The notes under the pieces are model-generated. The model saw only the letters and a program-made list of their open reading frames with translations, ran no database searches and was not told the origin of the DNA. The position numbers and the translations under genes were made by a program. Of a DNA stretch of 64,000 nt, positions 43,440-52,791 are shown in pieces; position 1 is the stretch's first letter, and every line of letters begins with the position of its first letter. Origin of the DNA: Pseudomonas putida (GTDB lineage: Bacteria; Pseudomonadota; Gammaproteobacteria; Pseudomonadales; Pseudomonadaceae); the NCBI GenBank assembly GCA_041071465.1, contig CP163498.1, forward strand, positions 2,074,001-2,138,000. Direction: 5' to 3'.

Positions 43440-43599
43440 GTTCTTGCAACTCGGGGTAATCCACCAGGTCGCGCAGCAGCTGACGTTGGTCGCAATAGCT
43501 TTCGATCGCGCGGCGGTATTCCATGCGGCGCTGATCCTTTTCCTGCTGTTTGCGAGCCTTGGCGTTGGGTTGGTACGTACCATCGAAGTCACGAGCCAT
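43381..43599 (-). CDS. PA3496-family small protein
   Basis: A 72-residue charged protein (MARDFDGTYQPNAKARKQQEKDQRRMEYRRAIESYCDQRQLLRDLVDYPELQ...). The basic, helical first half and the EYRRAIE..DQRQLL pattern match the small PA3496-like proteins conserved in Pseudomonas, recalled as putative envelope integrity proteins. No signal peptide is visible. Its last 59 bp overlap the LysR gene tail to tail. Codon use is normal, and the sequence is conserved enough to be recognised, so the gene is likely real. Confidence 0.75.
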   Translation of the reverse strand: MARDFDGTYQPNAKARKQQEKDQRRMEYRRAIESYCDQRQLLRDLVDYPELQELTVWQASAATSPKNAQQAR

Positions 43600-43749
43600 T
43601 GCCTGTCTCCCAGATAGGATGCGGGAGTTTCAGACTGGCCTTGATGGTTTACGGTTTGGCTGTGGAATGGTGACAAAACAGTGAAATTTGCTTCGCCTTT
43701 GCCGGCCTTTTCACGGATGAACTCGCGTAAAGGCCATTACAGGCTGAAT

Positions 43750-44616
43750 TCAGTCATCTGTAGCCTTGATCGACTTGGGCGACAAACGCAGGCTGCGCAA
43801 GCTGCGCTTCACGCTTTTCAGGTGGTTGACCAGGCTCGGGCCCCGTGCCATGGCCACGCCCATGGCCAGCACGTCAATCACCACAAGGTGGGCGATACGC
43901 GAGGTCAGCGGGGTATAGATTTCGGTGTCCTCATGCACGTCGATCGCCAGGTTGACCGTCGACAGCTCGGCCAGCGGCGTCTGGCTGGGGCACAGGGTAA
44001 TCAGGTTGGCGCCGCTCTCACGCACCAGGTTGGCGGTGATCAGCAAGTCCTTGGAGCGACCCGACTGGGAAATACACACGGCCACATCGCCCGGCTTCAA
44101 GGTTACCGCCGACATCGCCTGCATGTGCGGGTCGGAATAAGCAGCGGCACTGAGCAGCAGGCGGAAGAACTTGTGCTGGGCATCGGCCGCCACCGCACCA
44201 GAGGCACCAAAGCCATAGAACTCGACACGCTGTGCCTGGGCCATGGCGCTCACCGCCTGCTGAAGCGCATGCGGGTCGAGGTGCTCGCGCACTTCCATCA
44301 GGGTGTGCAGGGTAGTGTCGAAGATCTTCAGGCTGTAGTCGGCGACCGAGTCGTCTTCATGGATGGCAAACTGGCCAAAACTGGCCCCAGCCGCCAGGCT
44401 CTGCGCCAGCTTGAGTTTCAGGTCCTGGAAGCCCGAGCAACCGATCGCCCGGCAGAAACGTACGATGGTCGGCTCGCTGATGCCCACACTGTGCGCCAGA
44501 TCGGCCATGGAGCTGTGCATGACGGCAGCCGGGTCGAGCAGCACGTGGTCGGCCACTTTGAGTTCCGATTTGCGCAGCAGGTGGCGCGATTGGGCGATAT
44601 GTTGCAACAGATTCAC
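43750..44616 (-). CDS. hexR: RpiR/HexR-family repressor
   Basis: A 288-residue regulator: RpiR helix-turn-helix (about 1-78; MADLAHSVGISEPTIVRFCRAIGCSGFQDLKLKLAQ) plus SIS sugar-phosphate domain (about 120-260; VEFYGFGASGAVAADAQHKFFRLL, CISQSGRSKDLLITANLVRESGANLITL). HexR in Pseudomonas represses glucose catabolic genes and is relieved by KDPG. The gene starts with GTG 44616 and diverges from zwf, with a dyad operator between. P. putida carries a second HexR next to the main zwf-pgl-eda cluster, so this may be the paralogue; the symbol is by similarity. Confidence 0.85.
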   Translation of the reverse strand: MNLLQHIAQSRHLLRKSELKVADHVLLDPAAVMHSSMADLAHSVGISEPTIVRFCRAIGCSGFQDLKLKLAQSLAAGASFGQFAIHEDDSVADYSLKIFDTTLHTLMEVREHLDPHALQQAVSAMAQAQRVEFYGFGASGAVAADAQHKFFRLLLSAAAYSDPHMQAMSAVTLKPGDVAVCISQSGRSKDLLITANLVRESGANLITLCPSQTPLAELSTVNLAIDVHEDTEIYTPLTSRIAHLVVIDVLAMGVAMARGPSLVNHLKSVKRSLRSLRLSPKSIKATDD

Positions 44617-44660
44617 GGGCTGGACTCGGTTATGATCGGCTGGCCGGGTTGTAGCTTTCT

Positions 44661-44675
44661 TGTAGTTATACTACA
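44661..44675. promoter_or_regulatory. HexR-like operator between hexR and zwf
   Basis: TGTAGTTATACTACA, two 6-bp inverted arms about a 3-bp centre, in the hexR-zwf divergent promoter. It fits the TTGT-N7/8-ACAA pattern known for HexR, with a further half-site TTGTAG at 44649-44654. Confidence 0.65.
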
Positions 44676-44719
44676 TGGACGCCAACCCGCCCAGTTAAAC
44701 GAACGTGGAGAGTGGTGGT

Positions 44720-46160
44720 TTGACTATTCCTTGCGACATTCTGGTGTTCGGTGGCACGGGCGACCTGGCCCTGCACAAATTGCTTCCGGCGCTCTACCAT
44801 TTGTATCGCGAGGCGCGCCTGAACAACGCGGTACGCATCATTGCCCTCGCCCGCCGCAACATCAGCCGTAACGAATACCTCAAGCTCGCAGAACGGCATT
44901 GCCGGGCGCAGATTGCCCGCACCGACTTCGACGAAGATGTGTGGCAACGCTTTGCCGCGCGCCTCGACTACTTCCCCATGGATGCCTCGCAAAGCGCCGA
45001 CTTCGGTCGCCTGGCGCGCTACCTCGGCGAGCCTGGCGGGCTGACCCGCGTCTTCTACCTGGCCACCGCGCCCTCCCTGTTCGTGCCAATCGCCAACCAC
45101 TTGCGTATTTCCGGGCTGGCCGACAGCGAGGCGCGCATTGTGCTGGAAAAGCCCATTGGCCATTCACAGCACTCGGCCACCGCCATCAACGAAGCGATCG
45201 GCGCCGTGTTCGAAGAACCCCAGGTGTTTCGCATTGATCACTACCTGGGCAAGGAAACCGTGCAGAACCTCATGGCGCTGCGCTTTGCCAACGCCCTGCT
45301 TGAACCTGTGTGGCGCAACGGCCAGGTCGATCATGTGCAGATCAGCGCCTGCGAAACCCTCGGTGTAGAGAACCGCGGCGGGTACTACGACCGCGCCGGG
45401 CAACCCGCGACATGCTCCAGAACCACTTGCTGCAGCTGCTGTGCCTGGTGGCCATGGAGCCACCCGCGCAGTTCGAAGCCGAGGCCGTGCGCGACGAGAA
45501 GTGAAGGTCCTGCGTGCCCTCAAGCCCATTACTGGGCAGGACGTACAGGACAAGACCGTGCGTGGTCAGTACGGTGCCGGCTACATCGGTGGCCAGGAAG
45601 TGCCGGCCTATTACTTCGAAAAGGACGTGGACAACGACAGCGATACCGAAACCTTTGTGGCCGTTCAGGCGCACATCGACAATTGGCGCTGGGCTGGCGT
45701 GCCGTTCTACCTGCGCACCGGCAAGCGCATGGCGCGGCGCACTTCGCAGATCGTCATCCAGTTCAAGCCTGTGCCCCATGAGCTTTTCAGCGGCGGCCAG
45801 GTCAACCAGCTGTTGATCCAGCTGCAACCGGACGAACGCATCAGCCTGCGCATGATGACCAAAAGCCCCGGCAAAGGCATGCGACTGGAGCCGGTGGACC
45901 TGGACCTCAACCTGGCCCAGGTGTTCGGCCAGACCCGTCGTTGGGGTGCTTACGAACGCCTGCTGCTGGACATCCTGGAAGGCGACTCGACGCTGTTCAT
46001 GCGGCGTGATGAAGTGGAAGCGGCCTGGGCGTGGGTCGACCCGATCATCAAGGGCTGGGAAGAGCACTTTCAGGCGCCACGCCATTACCCGGCGGGCAAC
46101 AACGGCCCGGAGCAGGCCAACAGCCTACTCGCGCGGCATGGCAGGCACTGGCACAGCTGA
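44720..46160 (+). CDS. zwf: Glucose-6-phosphate 1-dehydrogenase, two frameshifts as sequenced
   Basis: First enzyme of the Entner-Doudoroff and pentose phosphate routes; glucose 6-phosphate gives 6-phosphogluconolactone. Three frames join to a normal 480-residue Zwf if single Gs are restored near 45402 ([15 protein letters not shown]) and 45500 ([14 protein letters not shown]). Visible are the NADP motif [12 protein letters not shown] (about 9-20) and the active-site RIDHYLGKE (about 171-179). TTG 44720 is the start, as GGAGAG is 7 nt upstream. Unlike the main P. putida locus, no pgl or eda follows; a terminator at 46267 ends it. It is divergent from hexR. Confidence 0.88.
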
Positions 46161-46266
46161 AGCGCTTCGCGCTGCATCGCAGGTATGCGCTGCAGATATT
46201 TTCCACGACGGCCAACTGATCACTTGCATCACCGACATCGTGGAAACCCATTGATGTAGACGTGAC

Positions 46267-46297
46267 GGCCCCTGCAGGCGCACGGCCTGCAGGGGCC
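46267..46297 (+). terminator. Hairpin terminator of zwf
   Basis: GGCCCCTGCAGGC and perfect complement, 13-bp stem with 5-nt loop, about 100 bp past the zwf stop. T run weak. Confidence 0.7.
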
Positions 46298-46372
46298 GCT
46301 TTGCAGTTGCGCAAGGGTGAATATTCATACAGTGCCATTTACCCTTCCCCTGCTGCGCCCTAGAATGGCCCG

Positions 46373-48559
46373 ATGCACACAGATGACCTCTCCCTCCTGC
46401 TGAATTCCCTCAACGATGCCCAACGCCAGGCCGTAGCGGCCACGCTCGGGCGTCAATTGGTGCTTGCCGGCGCCGGTTCCGGTAAAACCCGCGTGCTGGT
46501 GCACCGCATCGCCTGGCTTATCCAGGTAGAGCAGGCGTCGCCGCATTCGATCCTGTCGGTGACCTTCACCAACAAGGCTGCTGCAGAAATGCGCCAGCGG
46601 ATCGAGCAGCTGCTGGGGATCAACCCGGCGGGTATGTGGGTAGGCACCTTCCACGGCCTGGCCCATCGCCTGCTGCGGGCCCACTGGCAGGAAGCACGGT
46701 TGGTTCAGAACTTCCAGATCCTCGACAGCGACGACCAGCAGCGCCTGATCAAGCGGGTGATGCGCGAGCTGGGCCTGGACGAGCAGAAGTGGCCGGCGCG
46801 CCAGGCCCAGTGGTTCATCAACGGGCAGAAGGACGAGGGCCTGCGCCCGCAGCATATCCAGGCCGGTGGCGACCTGTTCCTGGCGACCATGCGCGAGGTC
46901 TATACCGCCTACGAGCAGGCCTGCGAGCGCGCCGGGGTCATCGACTTCTCCGAACTGCTGCTGCGCGCCCTGGACCTGTGGCGCGACCACCCGGGCTTGC
47001 TGGAGCACTACCAGCGGCGCTTCCAGCACGTGCTGGTGGACGAGTTCCAGGATACCAACGCCGTGCAGTACGCCTGGCTGCGCCTGTTGGCGCGCGGTGG
47101 CGCCAGCTTGATGGCGGTAGGCGATGACGACCAGTCGATCTACGGCTGGCGCGGCGCCAAGATCGAAAACATTCACCAGTACACCGCCGACTTCCCCGAC
47201 GCCGAGATGATCCGCCTGGAGCAGAACTACCGCTCCACCGGCGGCATCCTCAAGGCTGCCAACGCCCTGATCGCCAACAACAGTGGGCGCCTGGGCAAAG
47301 AGCTGTGGACCGACATGGGCGAAGGCGAACCGCTGACCCTGTACGCGGCCTACAACGAGCATGACGAAGCGCGCTACGTGGTAGAAACCATCGAAAGCCT
47401 GGTCAAGCAGGGCAATGCGCGTAACGAGATCGCCATTCTGTACCGTTCCAACGCCCAGTCGCGGGTGCTGGAAGAGGCCCTGCTGCGCGAGCGCATCCCC
47501 TACCGCATCTATGGCGGCCAACGCTTCTTCGAACGCGCCGAAATCAAGAACGCCATGGCATACCTGCGGCTGATCGAAGGGCGTGGCAACGATGCCGCCC
47601 TGGAGCGGGTGATCAACGTGCCGCCGCGCGGTATCGGCGAAAAAACCGTCGAAGCCATCCGTGAGCACGCCCGCCACAGCCAGTTGTCGATGTGGGAGGC
47701 CATGTGCCAGCTGCTCGCCGCCAAGGCCCTGAAGGGCCGCGCCGCCAGTGCCCTGGGGGCTTTCATCGAGCTGATCGAGGGGCTGGCCGCCAAAGTCGTG
47801 GACATGCCGCTGCATACCATGACCCAGACCACCATCGAGCAGTCCGGGCTGATCCTCTATCACCAGGAGGAAAAAGGTGAAAAGGGCCAGGCACGGGTAG
47901 AAAACCTTGAGGAACTGGTCAGCGCTGCACGCAACTTCGAATCCGCCGACGAAGATGCCGACCTCTCGCCACTGTCAGCCTTCTTGGGGCATGCCTCGCT
48001 TGAAGCGGGCGATACCCAGGCTGATGAGCATGAAGACAGCATCCAGCTGATGACCCTGCACAGCGCCAAAGGCCTGGAGTTCCCGTATGTGTTCCTGGTG
48101 GGCATGGAAGAAGGCCTGTTCCCGCACAAGATGAGCCTGGAAGAACCCGGCCGCCTGGAAGAGGAACGGCGCCTGGCCTACGTGGGCATCACCCGCGCCA
48201 TGCGCCAGCTGGTCATGACCTATGCCGAAACCCGTCGTCTGTATGGCAGCGAGACCTACAACAAGGTGTCGCGTTTCGTGCGCGAAATTCCGCCAGGCTT
48301 GGTTCAGGAAGTGCGCCTGTCCAACAGCGTCAGCCGCCCGTTCGGTGGGGCCAAGACCGCCACCAACAGCAACCTGTTTGCCAATGCCAGTATTCCGCAG
48401 ACCGCGTTCAACCTTGGCCAGCGTGTACAACATGCAGTGTTTGGCGAAGGTGTGATCCTCAACTTCGAGGGCTCGGGTGCGCAGGCGCGGGTGCAGGTGA
48501 ACTTTGCCGAAGGCAGCAAGTGGCTGATGCTGGGGTATGCCAAGCTCGAGGCCATCTGA
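46373..48559 (+). CDS. uvrD: DNA helicase II
   Basis: Superfamily 1A 3'-5' helicase for nucleotide excision and mismatch repair. The 728 residues contain all motifs: Q motif (LNDAQRQAV, about 13-21), Walker A AGAGSGKT (about 32-39), motif II LVDEFQDTN (about 221-229), motif III VGDDDQSIYGWRGA (about 244-257), motif IV (EQNYRST), and motifs V-VI (TLHSAKGLEFPYVFLVGMEEGLFPH; EERRLAYVGITRAM). The C-terminal Tudor-like stretch GQRVQHAVFGEGVILNFEGSG is also present. Stand-alone gene with its own terminator. Confidence 0.97.
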   Translation: MHTDDLSLLLNSLNDAQRQAVAATLGRQLVLAGAGSGKTRVLVHRIAWLIQVEQASPHSILSVTFTNKAAAEMRQRIEQLLGINPAGMWVGTFHGLAHRLLRAHWQEARLVQNFQILDSDDQQRLIKRVMRELGLDEQKWPARQAQWFINGQKDEGLRPQHIQAGGDLFLATMREVYTAYEQACERAGVIDFSELLLRALDLWRDHPGLLEHYQRRFQHVLVDEFQDTNAVQYAWLRLLARGGASLMAVGDDDQSIYGWRGAKIENIHQYTADFPDAEMIRLEQNYRSTGGILKAANALIANNSGRLGKELWTDMGEGEPLTLYAAYNEHDEARYVVETIESLVKQGNARNEIAILYRSNAQSRVLEEALLRERIPYRIYGGQRFFERAEIKNAMAYLRLIEGRGNDAALERVINVPPRGIGEKTVEAIREHARHSQLSMWEAMCQLLAAKALKGRAASALGAFIELIEGLAAKVVDMPLHTMTQTTIEQSGLILYHQEEKGEKGQARVENLEELVSAARNFESADEDADLSPLSAFLGHASLEAGDTQADEHEDSIQLMTLHSAKGLEFPYVFLVGMEEGLFPHKMSLEEPGRLEEERRLAYVGITRAMRQLVMTYAETRRLYGSETYNKVSRFVREIPPGLVQEVRLSNSVSRPFGGAKTATNSNLFANASIPQTAFNLGQRVQHAVFGEGVILNFEGSGAQARVQVNFAEGSKWLMLGYAKLEAI

Positions 48560-48565
48560 AAGCGC

Positions 48566-48590
48566 AAGGCCGCCCTGCCGGGGCGGCCTT
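48566..48590 (+). terminator. Intrinsic terminator of uvrD
   Basis: AAGGCCGCCC, TGCCG, GGGCGGCCTT immediately after the uvrD stop. Confidence 0.78.
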
Positions 48591-48693
48591 GTAACATTCA
48601 GGCAAAAGCTCGAAACATTATGTCGCTGGTCATGTGCCCGGGAACCTGTGCACCATGACGCGCGTGCAATCCACAACAGGGGATATCCCACTT

Positions 48694-49548
48694 ATGCAAC
48701 GTTTTCTTAGCATCGCACTGGCGCTCTGCGTCGGCCTGACGCTGAGCCTGGACGCCAACGCCAAGCGTTTCGGCGGCGGTAAGAGCTCGGGCTCCGCGCC
48801 TATTCACCAGACCCGCCAGGCTACGCCAACCACGCCTGCCGCCGCGCCGACCGCACCTGGTCGTGCAGCCCCGGCCGCCAGCGGTGCTTCGCGCTGGTTG
48901 GGCCCATTGGCCGGCCTGGCCGCCGGTGGCCTGCTGGCGTCCATGTTCATGGGCGACGGTTTCGAAGGCTTCCAGATCATGGACTTCCTGATCGTGGCGC
49001 TCATTGCCTTCCTGGTGTTCCGCTTCATCGCCGCGCGCCGCCGCCAGCAGCAGCCGCAAATGGCCATGCCAGGCCATGCGCCGATGCAGCGTGAGGCTCA
49101 CGCCCAGCCTGCCCAGCCGTCGATCTTCGGGGGTTCGGCCGCACCTGCCGCCGCAGCCGCTCCGGTAATCAACGCCCCGGCTTGGTTCAACGAGCAGAAC
49201 TTCCTGGCTGCCGCCCGTAACCATTTCCAGTCGCTGCAGCAGCACTGGGATGCCAACGAAATGGACAAGATCGCCGAGTTCGTTACTCCGCAAATGCTGG
49301 AGTTCCTCAAGCGCGAGCGTGCTGAGCTGGGTGATGGCTTCCAGGCTACCTACATCGATAACCTGGAAGTGCAGCTGGACGGTCTCGACGACCGCGCCGA
49401 CCGCACCGACGCCACCCTGACCTTCCGTGGCGTGTCGAAGAACTCGCGCTTCGACCAGGGCGAAGTGTTCAGCGAAAGCTGGCACATGGTTCGCGCCCAG
49501 GGCGAGAACCAACCTTGGCTGGTTGCCGGTATCCGTCAAAACGGCTAA
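48694..49548 (+). CDS. Tim44-like domain membrane protein
   Basis: A 284-residue protein with a signal or anchor (MQRFLSIALALCVGLTLSLDANA), a low-complexity Gly/Ser/Pro/Ala segment (about 27-68), a hydrophobic region (LGPLAGLAAGGLLASMFMG and FLIVALIAFLVFRFIAARRRQQQ, about 70-125), another Ala/Pro linker, and a C-terminal Tim44-like domain (about 165-284; WFNEQNFLAAARNHFQSLQQHWDANEMDKIAEFVTPQM, SKNSRFDQGEVFSESWHMVR). The fold is cytoplasm- or periplasm-facing next to the inner membrane. Bacterial function is unknown; a link to protein insertion would be analogy only. Confidence 0.88.
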   Translation: MQRFLSIALALCVGLTLSLDANAKRFGGGKSSGSAPIHQTRQATPTTPAAAPTAPGRAAPAASGASRWLGPLAGLAAGGLLASMFMGDGFEGFQIMDFLIVALIAFLVFRFIAARRRQQQPQMAMPGHAPMQREAHAQPAQPSIFGGSAAPAAAAAPVINAPAWFNEQNFLAAARNHFQSLQQHWDANEMDKIAEFVTPQMLEFLKRERAELGDGFQATYIDNLEVQLDGLDDRADRTDATLTFRGVSKNSRFDQGEVFSESWHMVRAQGENQPWLVAGIRQNG

Positions 49549-49565
49549 CCGCTACGTGCTGCATG

Positions 49566-49593
49566 AAAAACCCGGGCCTGTCCCGGGGTTTTT
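49566..49593 (+). terminator. Intrinsic terminator after the Tim44-like gene
   Basis: AAAAACCCGGG with a near-complement CCCGGGGTTTTT and a short loop, ending in Ts in both orientations. Confidence 0.85.
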
Positions 49594-49661
49594 GCTTTTG
49601 CCAGACTGGCCTACTAGGGTATAACGCGCAGCGTTGTCATCTAGGTCAGAGGAAGTGAACC

Positions 49662-50069
49662 GTGGAAGAAGTGATCGAACAACTCCGTGAAGCCAATGAA
49701 CCCGTACCGGTGCCCTTGGAGCTTCCCGACGAGGACCAACTGGTGGAGATCGAAGAGCAGCTGTTCATCAATATTCCATTCGTGTTCAAAGAGTTTCTGC
49801 TGACCGTAAGTGATGTTGTTTACGGCTCTCTTGAGCCTGTCACTTGTACCGACCCGCAGTCGCACACGTACCTGCCAGAAGTTGCCGCCACAGCTTGGGA
49901 TGCCGGCGTGCCGCGTGAGCTGATCCCACTGTGCCAGGACGGCGAAAACTACTACTGCGTAGAAGAAGATGGCACCGTGGTGCTGTGGGATGCCGATGAG
50001 GAACTGGTCGGCGAAGACAGCTGGGAATCGGTGTGGCACTGGGCGCGGGATGTTTGGCTGGAAAGCTGA
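49662..50069 (+). CDS. SMI1/KNR4-family protein (possible immunity or regulatory protein)
   Basis: A 135-residue acidic protein matching the SMI1/KNR4 (SUKH) superfamily: VPLELPDEDQLVEIEEQLFINIPFVFKEFLLTVSD (about 16-50), then CQDGENYYCVEEDGTVVLWDADEE (about 91-114) and the terminal ESVWHWARDVWLES. The superfamily includes many polymorphic toxin immunity proteins, but no toxin gene is adjacent, so the role here is unknown; the wide conservation of this version in Pseudomonas, as recalled, argues for housekeeping. GTG 49662 is the start, with AGAGGA 8 nt upstream. Confidence 0.82.
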   Translation: MEEVIEQLREANEPVPVPLELPDEDQLVEIEEQLFINIPFVFKEFLLTVSDVVYGSLEPVTCTDPQSHTYLPEVAATAWDAGVPRELIPLCQDGENYYCVEEDGTVVLWDADEELVGEDSWESVWHWARDVWLES

Positions 50070-50202
50070 AATATCCACAGGAATATTTATGGCTTAGTGC
50101 CATCAATGTAGTTAAAATCGCCAGGCTTTCTGCGCCTGGCGACATCGCTACCGCTCCATCCCCTCGGACGACGGTGAAATCTTGCGCAGGGAGCATTGCC
50201 CC

Positions 50203-51963
50203 TTAGTGCGAGTTCTCGCGACTATTCTCTAGCGTCTCCAACAAGGCGATCTGCATGCGCGTGTGCACGCGGATGAACCAGCGCCACAACAACGCCACCA
50301 CCACGGCAGCGACTACAGCAATCACCAGCAACAACTCGCTGGTCGGCAGAATGCTCGCCGACAATGCCGACAGCAGCAGGAAGATCACCAGCAGCGACAA
50401 CAGCGGGATAACTTCAGCAATCACACGGCGCACACGCTGGGTATGCCGCCCTGCCATTTCAGGCTTCACGCCCATCTCTGCCAGCAACATCGAAAGTGCC
50501 TTGAGCTTGCGGTAGGCGGCGATAAGGAATGGCAGCGACAGCAACAAGGCCGCCCCCCAGATCACAGCCTTCTGCTGGCTCGCATCGCTCACCCACTCAC
50601 TGAGCCAGTTGCCGATTCGCCCTGCGAAGTAGCCACCACTGAAGAAAATGGCGATTACCAGCGCCAGGTTTACCCCCACCTGCAACAGGATGCGCCGAAT
50701 CATCGCCGCCAGCATGGCGCTCTCGCCCTGCGGCTGGATGTTGCGCAACCACTCGCCGTACAACGACAGCACCCGCGCCAGGCGGCCCGGCACTATATTG
50801 CCCAGCTTTTGCGACAACGGGTCGGCCGCGCGGATCAGGTACGGCGTCAGCAACGTGGTGATTGCCGATACCGCGACAGCCACCGGGTAAAGGAAATCGC
50901 TGGTTACCTGCAGGGTCATGCCCAGCGCGGCGATGATGAAAGAGAATTCGCCAATTTGCGATAGCCCCATGCCCACGCGCAGCGACGTGCGCCCATCATT
51001 GCCGGCGATGAACGCCCCCATGCCACAAGACAGCATCTTGCCCAGCACCACCGCCAAGGTGATGACCACGATCGGCCAGGCGTAGTCTATGAGCACCTGG
51101 GGGTCGATCATCAGGCCGATGGCGACGAAGAATATGGCGCTGAAGAGGTCGCGTACCGGTTCGATCAGGCTTTCTATTTTCAGCAACTGGCGCGATTCAG
51201 CCATGATCGCACCAATCAGGAAGGCGCCAAGCACCATGCTGTACTCCAGCTTCACCACCAGCAGGCAGAAGCCGAAACACAGGCCCAGTACGGTGATCAG
51301 CAACATCTCGTTGCTTTCGAACTTGGCCACATAGGCCAGCAGCCGCGGCACCAACAAGATGCCGATGACCAGGGCGACGATCATGAACAGTGACAGCTTG
51401 CCGACAGTGGAGAACACCTCACCCGAGCTGACCGTGCCACTGACCGCGATGCCCGACAGCAGGGCAATGATGCCGATGCCAAGGATGTCCTCGACAATCA
51501 GCACGCCGAAGATCAGCTGGGCAAAGCGCTCGTTCTTCATCTTCAGGTCGTTGAGCGCCTTGACGATGATGGTGGTCGAGGATATGGCCAGGATGGCGCC
51601 GAGGAACAGCGAGTCCATGGTATTCCAGCCGAACCAGCGACCGATCTCGAAGCCGATCCAGATCATCAGCACGATTTCCAGGAACGCTGCGATGAACGCT
51701 GTGGCACCCACCTTGAACAGCTTGCGCAGGCTGAACTCGAGCCCCAGGCAGAACATCAGGAAGATCACCCCCAGTTCAGCGAGGGTCTTGATGGTGTCTT
51801 CATCATGGATAAGGCCAAACGGCGGGGTGTGCGGGCCAATGATGAAGCCCGCGACAATGTACCCAAGCACCACCGGCTGCTTGAGGCGATGGAAGAGAAT
51901 GGTGACCACGCCAGCGACCAGCATGATGACCGCCAGGTCCTGGATGAAGCTGATGGCATGCAT
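50203..51963 (-). CDS. CPA2-family K+/H+ antiporter (KefB/YbaL-like)
   Basis: A 586-residue membrane protein. The N-terminal antiporter domain (about 1-390) has roughly 12 helices with the family patterns QPVVLGYIVAGFIIGPHTPP (about 29-48), LAELGVIFLMFCLGLEFSLRKL, LAISSTTIIVKALNDL, LIVEDILGIGIIALLSG (conserved ED near 165) and GLSQIGEFSFIIAALG. A further hydrophobic region (about 430-570) replaces the usual C-terminal RCK/TrkA domain; no Rossmann motif is seen, so gating by nucleotide or glutathione is unlikely. ATG 51963 has AAGGAG 9 nt upstream. Potassium or sodium exchange for protons is inferred. Confidence 0.9.
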   Translation of the reverse strand: MHAISFIQDLAVIMLVAGVVTILFHRLKQPVVLGYIVAGFIIGPHTPPFGLIHDEDTIKTLAELGVIFLMFCLGLEFSLRKLFKVGATAFIAAFLEIVLMIWIGFEIGRWFGWNTMDSLFLGAILAISSTTIIVKALNDLKMKNERFAQLIFGVLIVEDILGIGIIALLSGIAVSGTVSSGEVFSTVGKLSLFMIVALVIGILLVPRLLAYVAKFESNEMLLITVLGLCFGFCLLVVKLEYSMVLGAFLIGAIMAESRQLLKIESLIEPVRDLFSAIFFVAIGLMIDPQVLIDYAWPIVVITLAVVLGKMLSCGMGAFIAGNDGRTSLRVGMGLSQIGEFSFIIAALGMTLQVTSDFLYPVAVAVSAITTLLTPYLIRAADPLSQKLGNIVPGRLARVLSLYGEWLRNIQPQGESAMLAAMIRRILLQVGVNLALVIAIFFSGGYFAGRIGNWLSEWVSDASQQKAVIWGAALLLSLPFLIAAYRKLKALSMLLAEMGVKPEMAGRHTQRVRRVIAEVIPLLSLLVIFLLLSALSASILPTSELLLVIAVVAAVVVALLWRWFIRVHTRMQIALLETLENSRENSH

Positions 51964-52069
51964 GGCGTGATACTCCTTTTCTCGTCTTTTTCTGAATGCC
52001 TGGGCAGACCGCTCCTCTGCCAAGGCAAACCTGAGGGAGCAGCAAGTACATACTGTATTGAATGCAGGA

Positions 52070-52090
52070 ACGCCCATGTTGCATGGGCGT
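52070..52090. other. Hairpin in the antiporter-thioesterase divergent region
   Basis: ACGCCCATG and exact complement around a 3-nt loop, about 107 bp upstream of the antiporter start. Could be a leader hairpin or operator; no partner recognised. Confidence 0.35.
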
Positions 52091-52245
52091 ACTCAGGTTA
52101 ACATCGCACCCCGCCGCAAAAAGCCGGTGCAATATGCAGAAACAGATCGGCTGGAAAAGCGCCGCTGATGGCATGATCAGCGTGACGACAGCGCGTCAGC
52201 CAACGTCCCGTATCAGCAAGGCAAATTCATAAGAGGGGAACAGCA

Positions 52246-52791
52246 GTGTCAGCAGATAACGCCCTCCATTCGCCCGATTCAGCGCAACCTCACCGTGAGC
52301 ACACTATGGAACCTGGAAACGCCCAGCTGAGCATGACCGTCCTGATGACCCCGGACATGGCCAACTTTTCTGGCAACGTACATGGCGGCACCCTGCTCAA
52401 GTACCTCGACGAAGTGGCCTACGCCTGCGCCAGCCGCTATGCCGGTAGCTATGTGGTGACCCTGTCGGTCGACCAGGTGATCTTCCGCGAACCCGTACAC
52501 GTAGGTGAACTGGTGACCTTCCTCGCGTCGGTCAACTACACCGGCAACACCTCGATGGAGGTCGGCATCAAAGTGGTGACCGAGAACATCCGCGAGCGCT
52601 CGGTGCGCCACTCCAACAGTTGCTTCTTCACCATGGTTGCAGTCGACGACAATCGCCGCCCGGTGCCGGTGCCACCGCGCCAGCCGCATAGCAGCGAAGA
52701 AAAGCGTCGCTTCCTGCAAGGCCATCAGCGGCGCCAGATCCGCCAGGAGCTGGAGAAGCGCTACCAGGACCTGAAAACCGACGCGATCTAA
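52246..52791 (+). CDS. Acyl-CoA thioesterase (hot-dog fold)
   Basis: A 181-residue acyl-CoA hydrolase resembling YciA/BACH enzymes. The hot-dog core at about 25-140 shows [38 protein letters not shown], containing the conserved N-VHGG-LLKYLDE with the catalytic Asn and Asp, and [20 protein letters not shown]. The C-terminal tail is basic and helical ([27 protein letters not shown]). The start is GTG 52246, with AGAGGGGAA just upstream. Its last 4 bp overlap the convergent pdxY gene. Confidence 0.9.
   Translation: MSADNALHSPDSAQPHREHTMEPGNAQLSMTVLMTPDMANFSGNVHGGTLLKYLDEVAYACASRYAGSYVVTLSVDQVIFREPVHVGELVTFLASVNYTGNTSMEVGIKVVTENIRERSVRHSNSCFFTMVAVDDNRRPVPVPPRQPHSSEEKRRFLQGHQRRQIRQELEKRYQDLKTDAI

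Noticed and set aside
46325..47863. 512-residue minus-strand open frame opposite uvrD
   Set aside because: Shadow frame with no motifs; uvrD is complete.
49662..50069. SMI1/KNR4 gene as part of a toxin-immunity pair
   Set aside because: No toxin-like or secretion-marked gene adjoins it; kept as a protein of unknown role.
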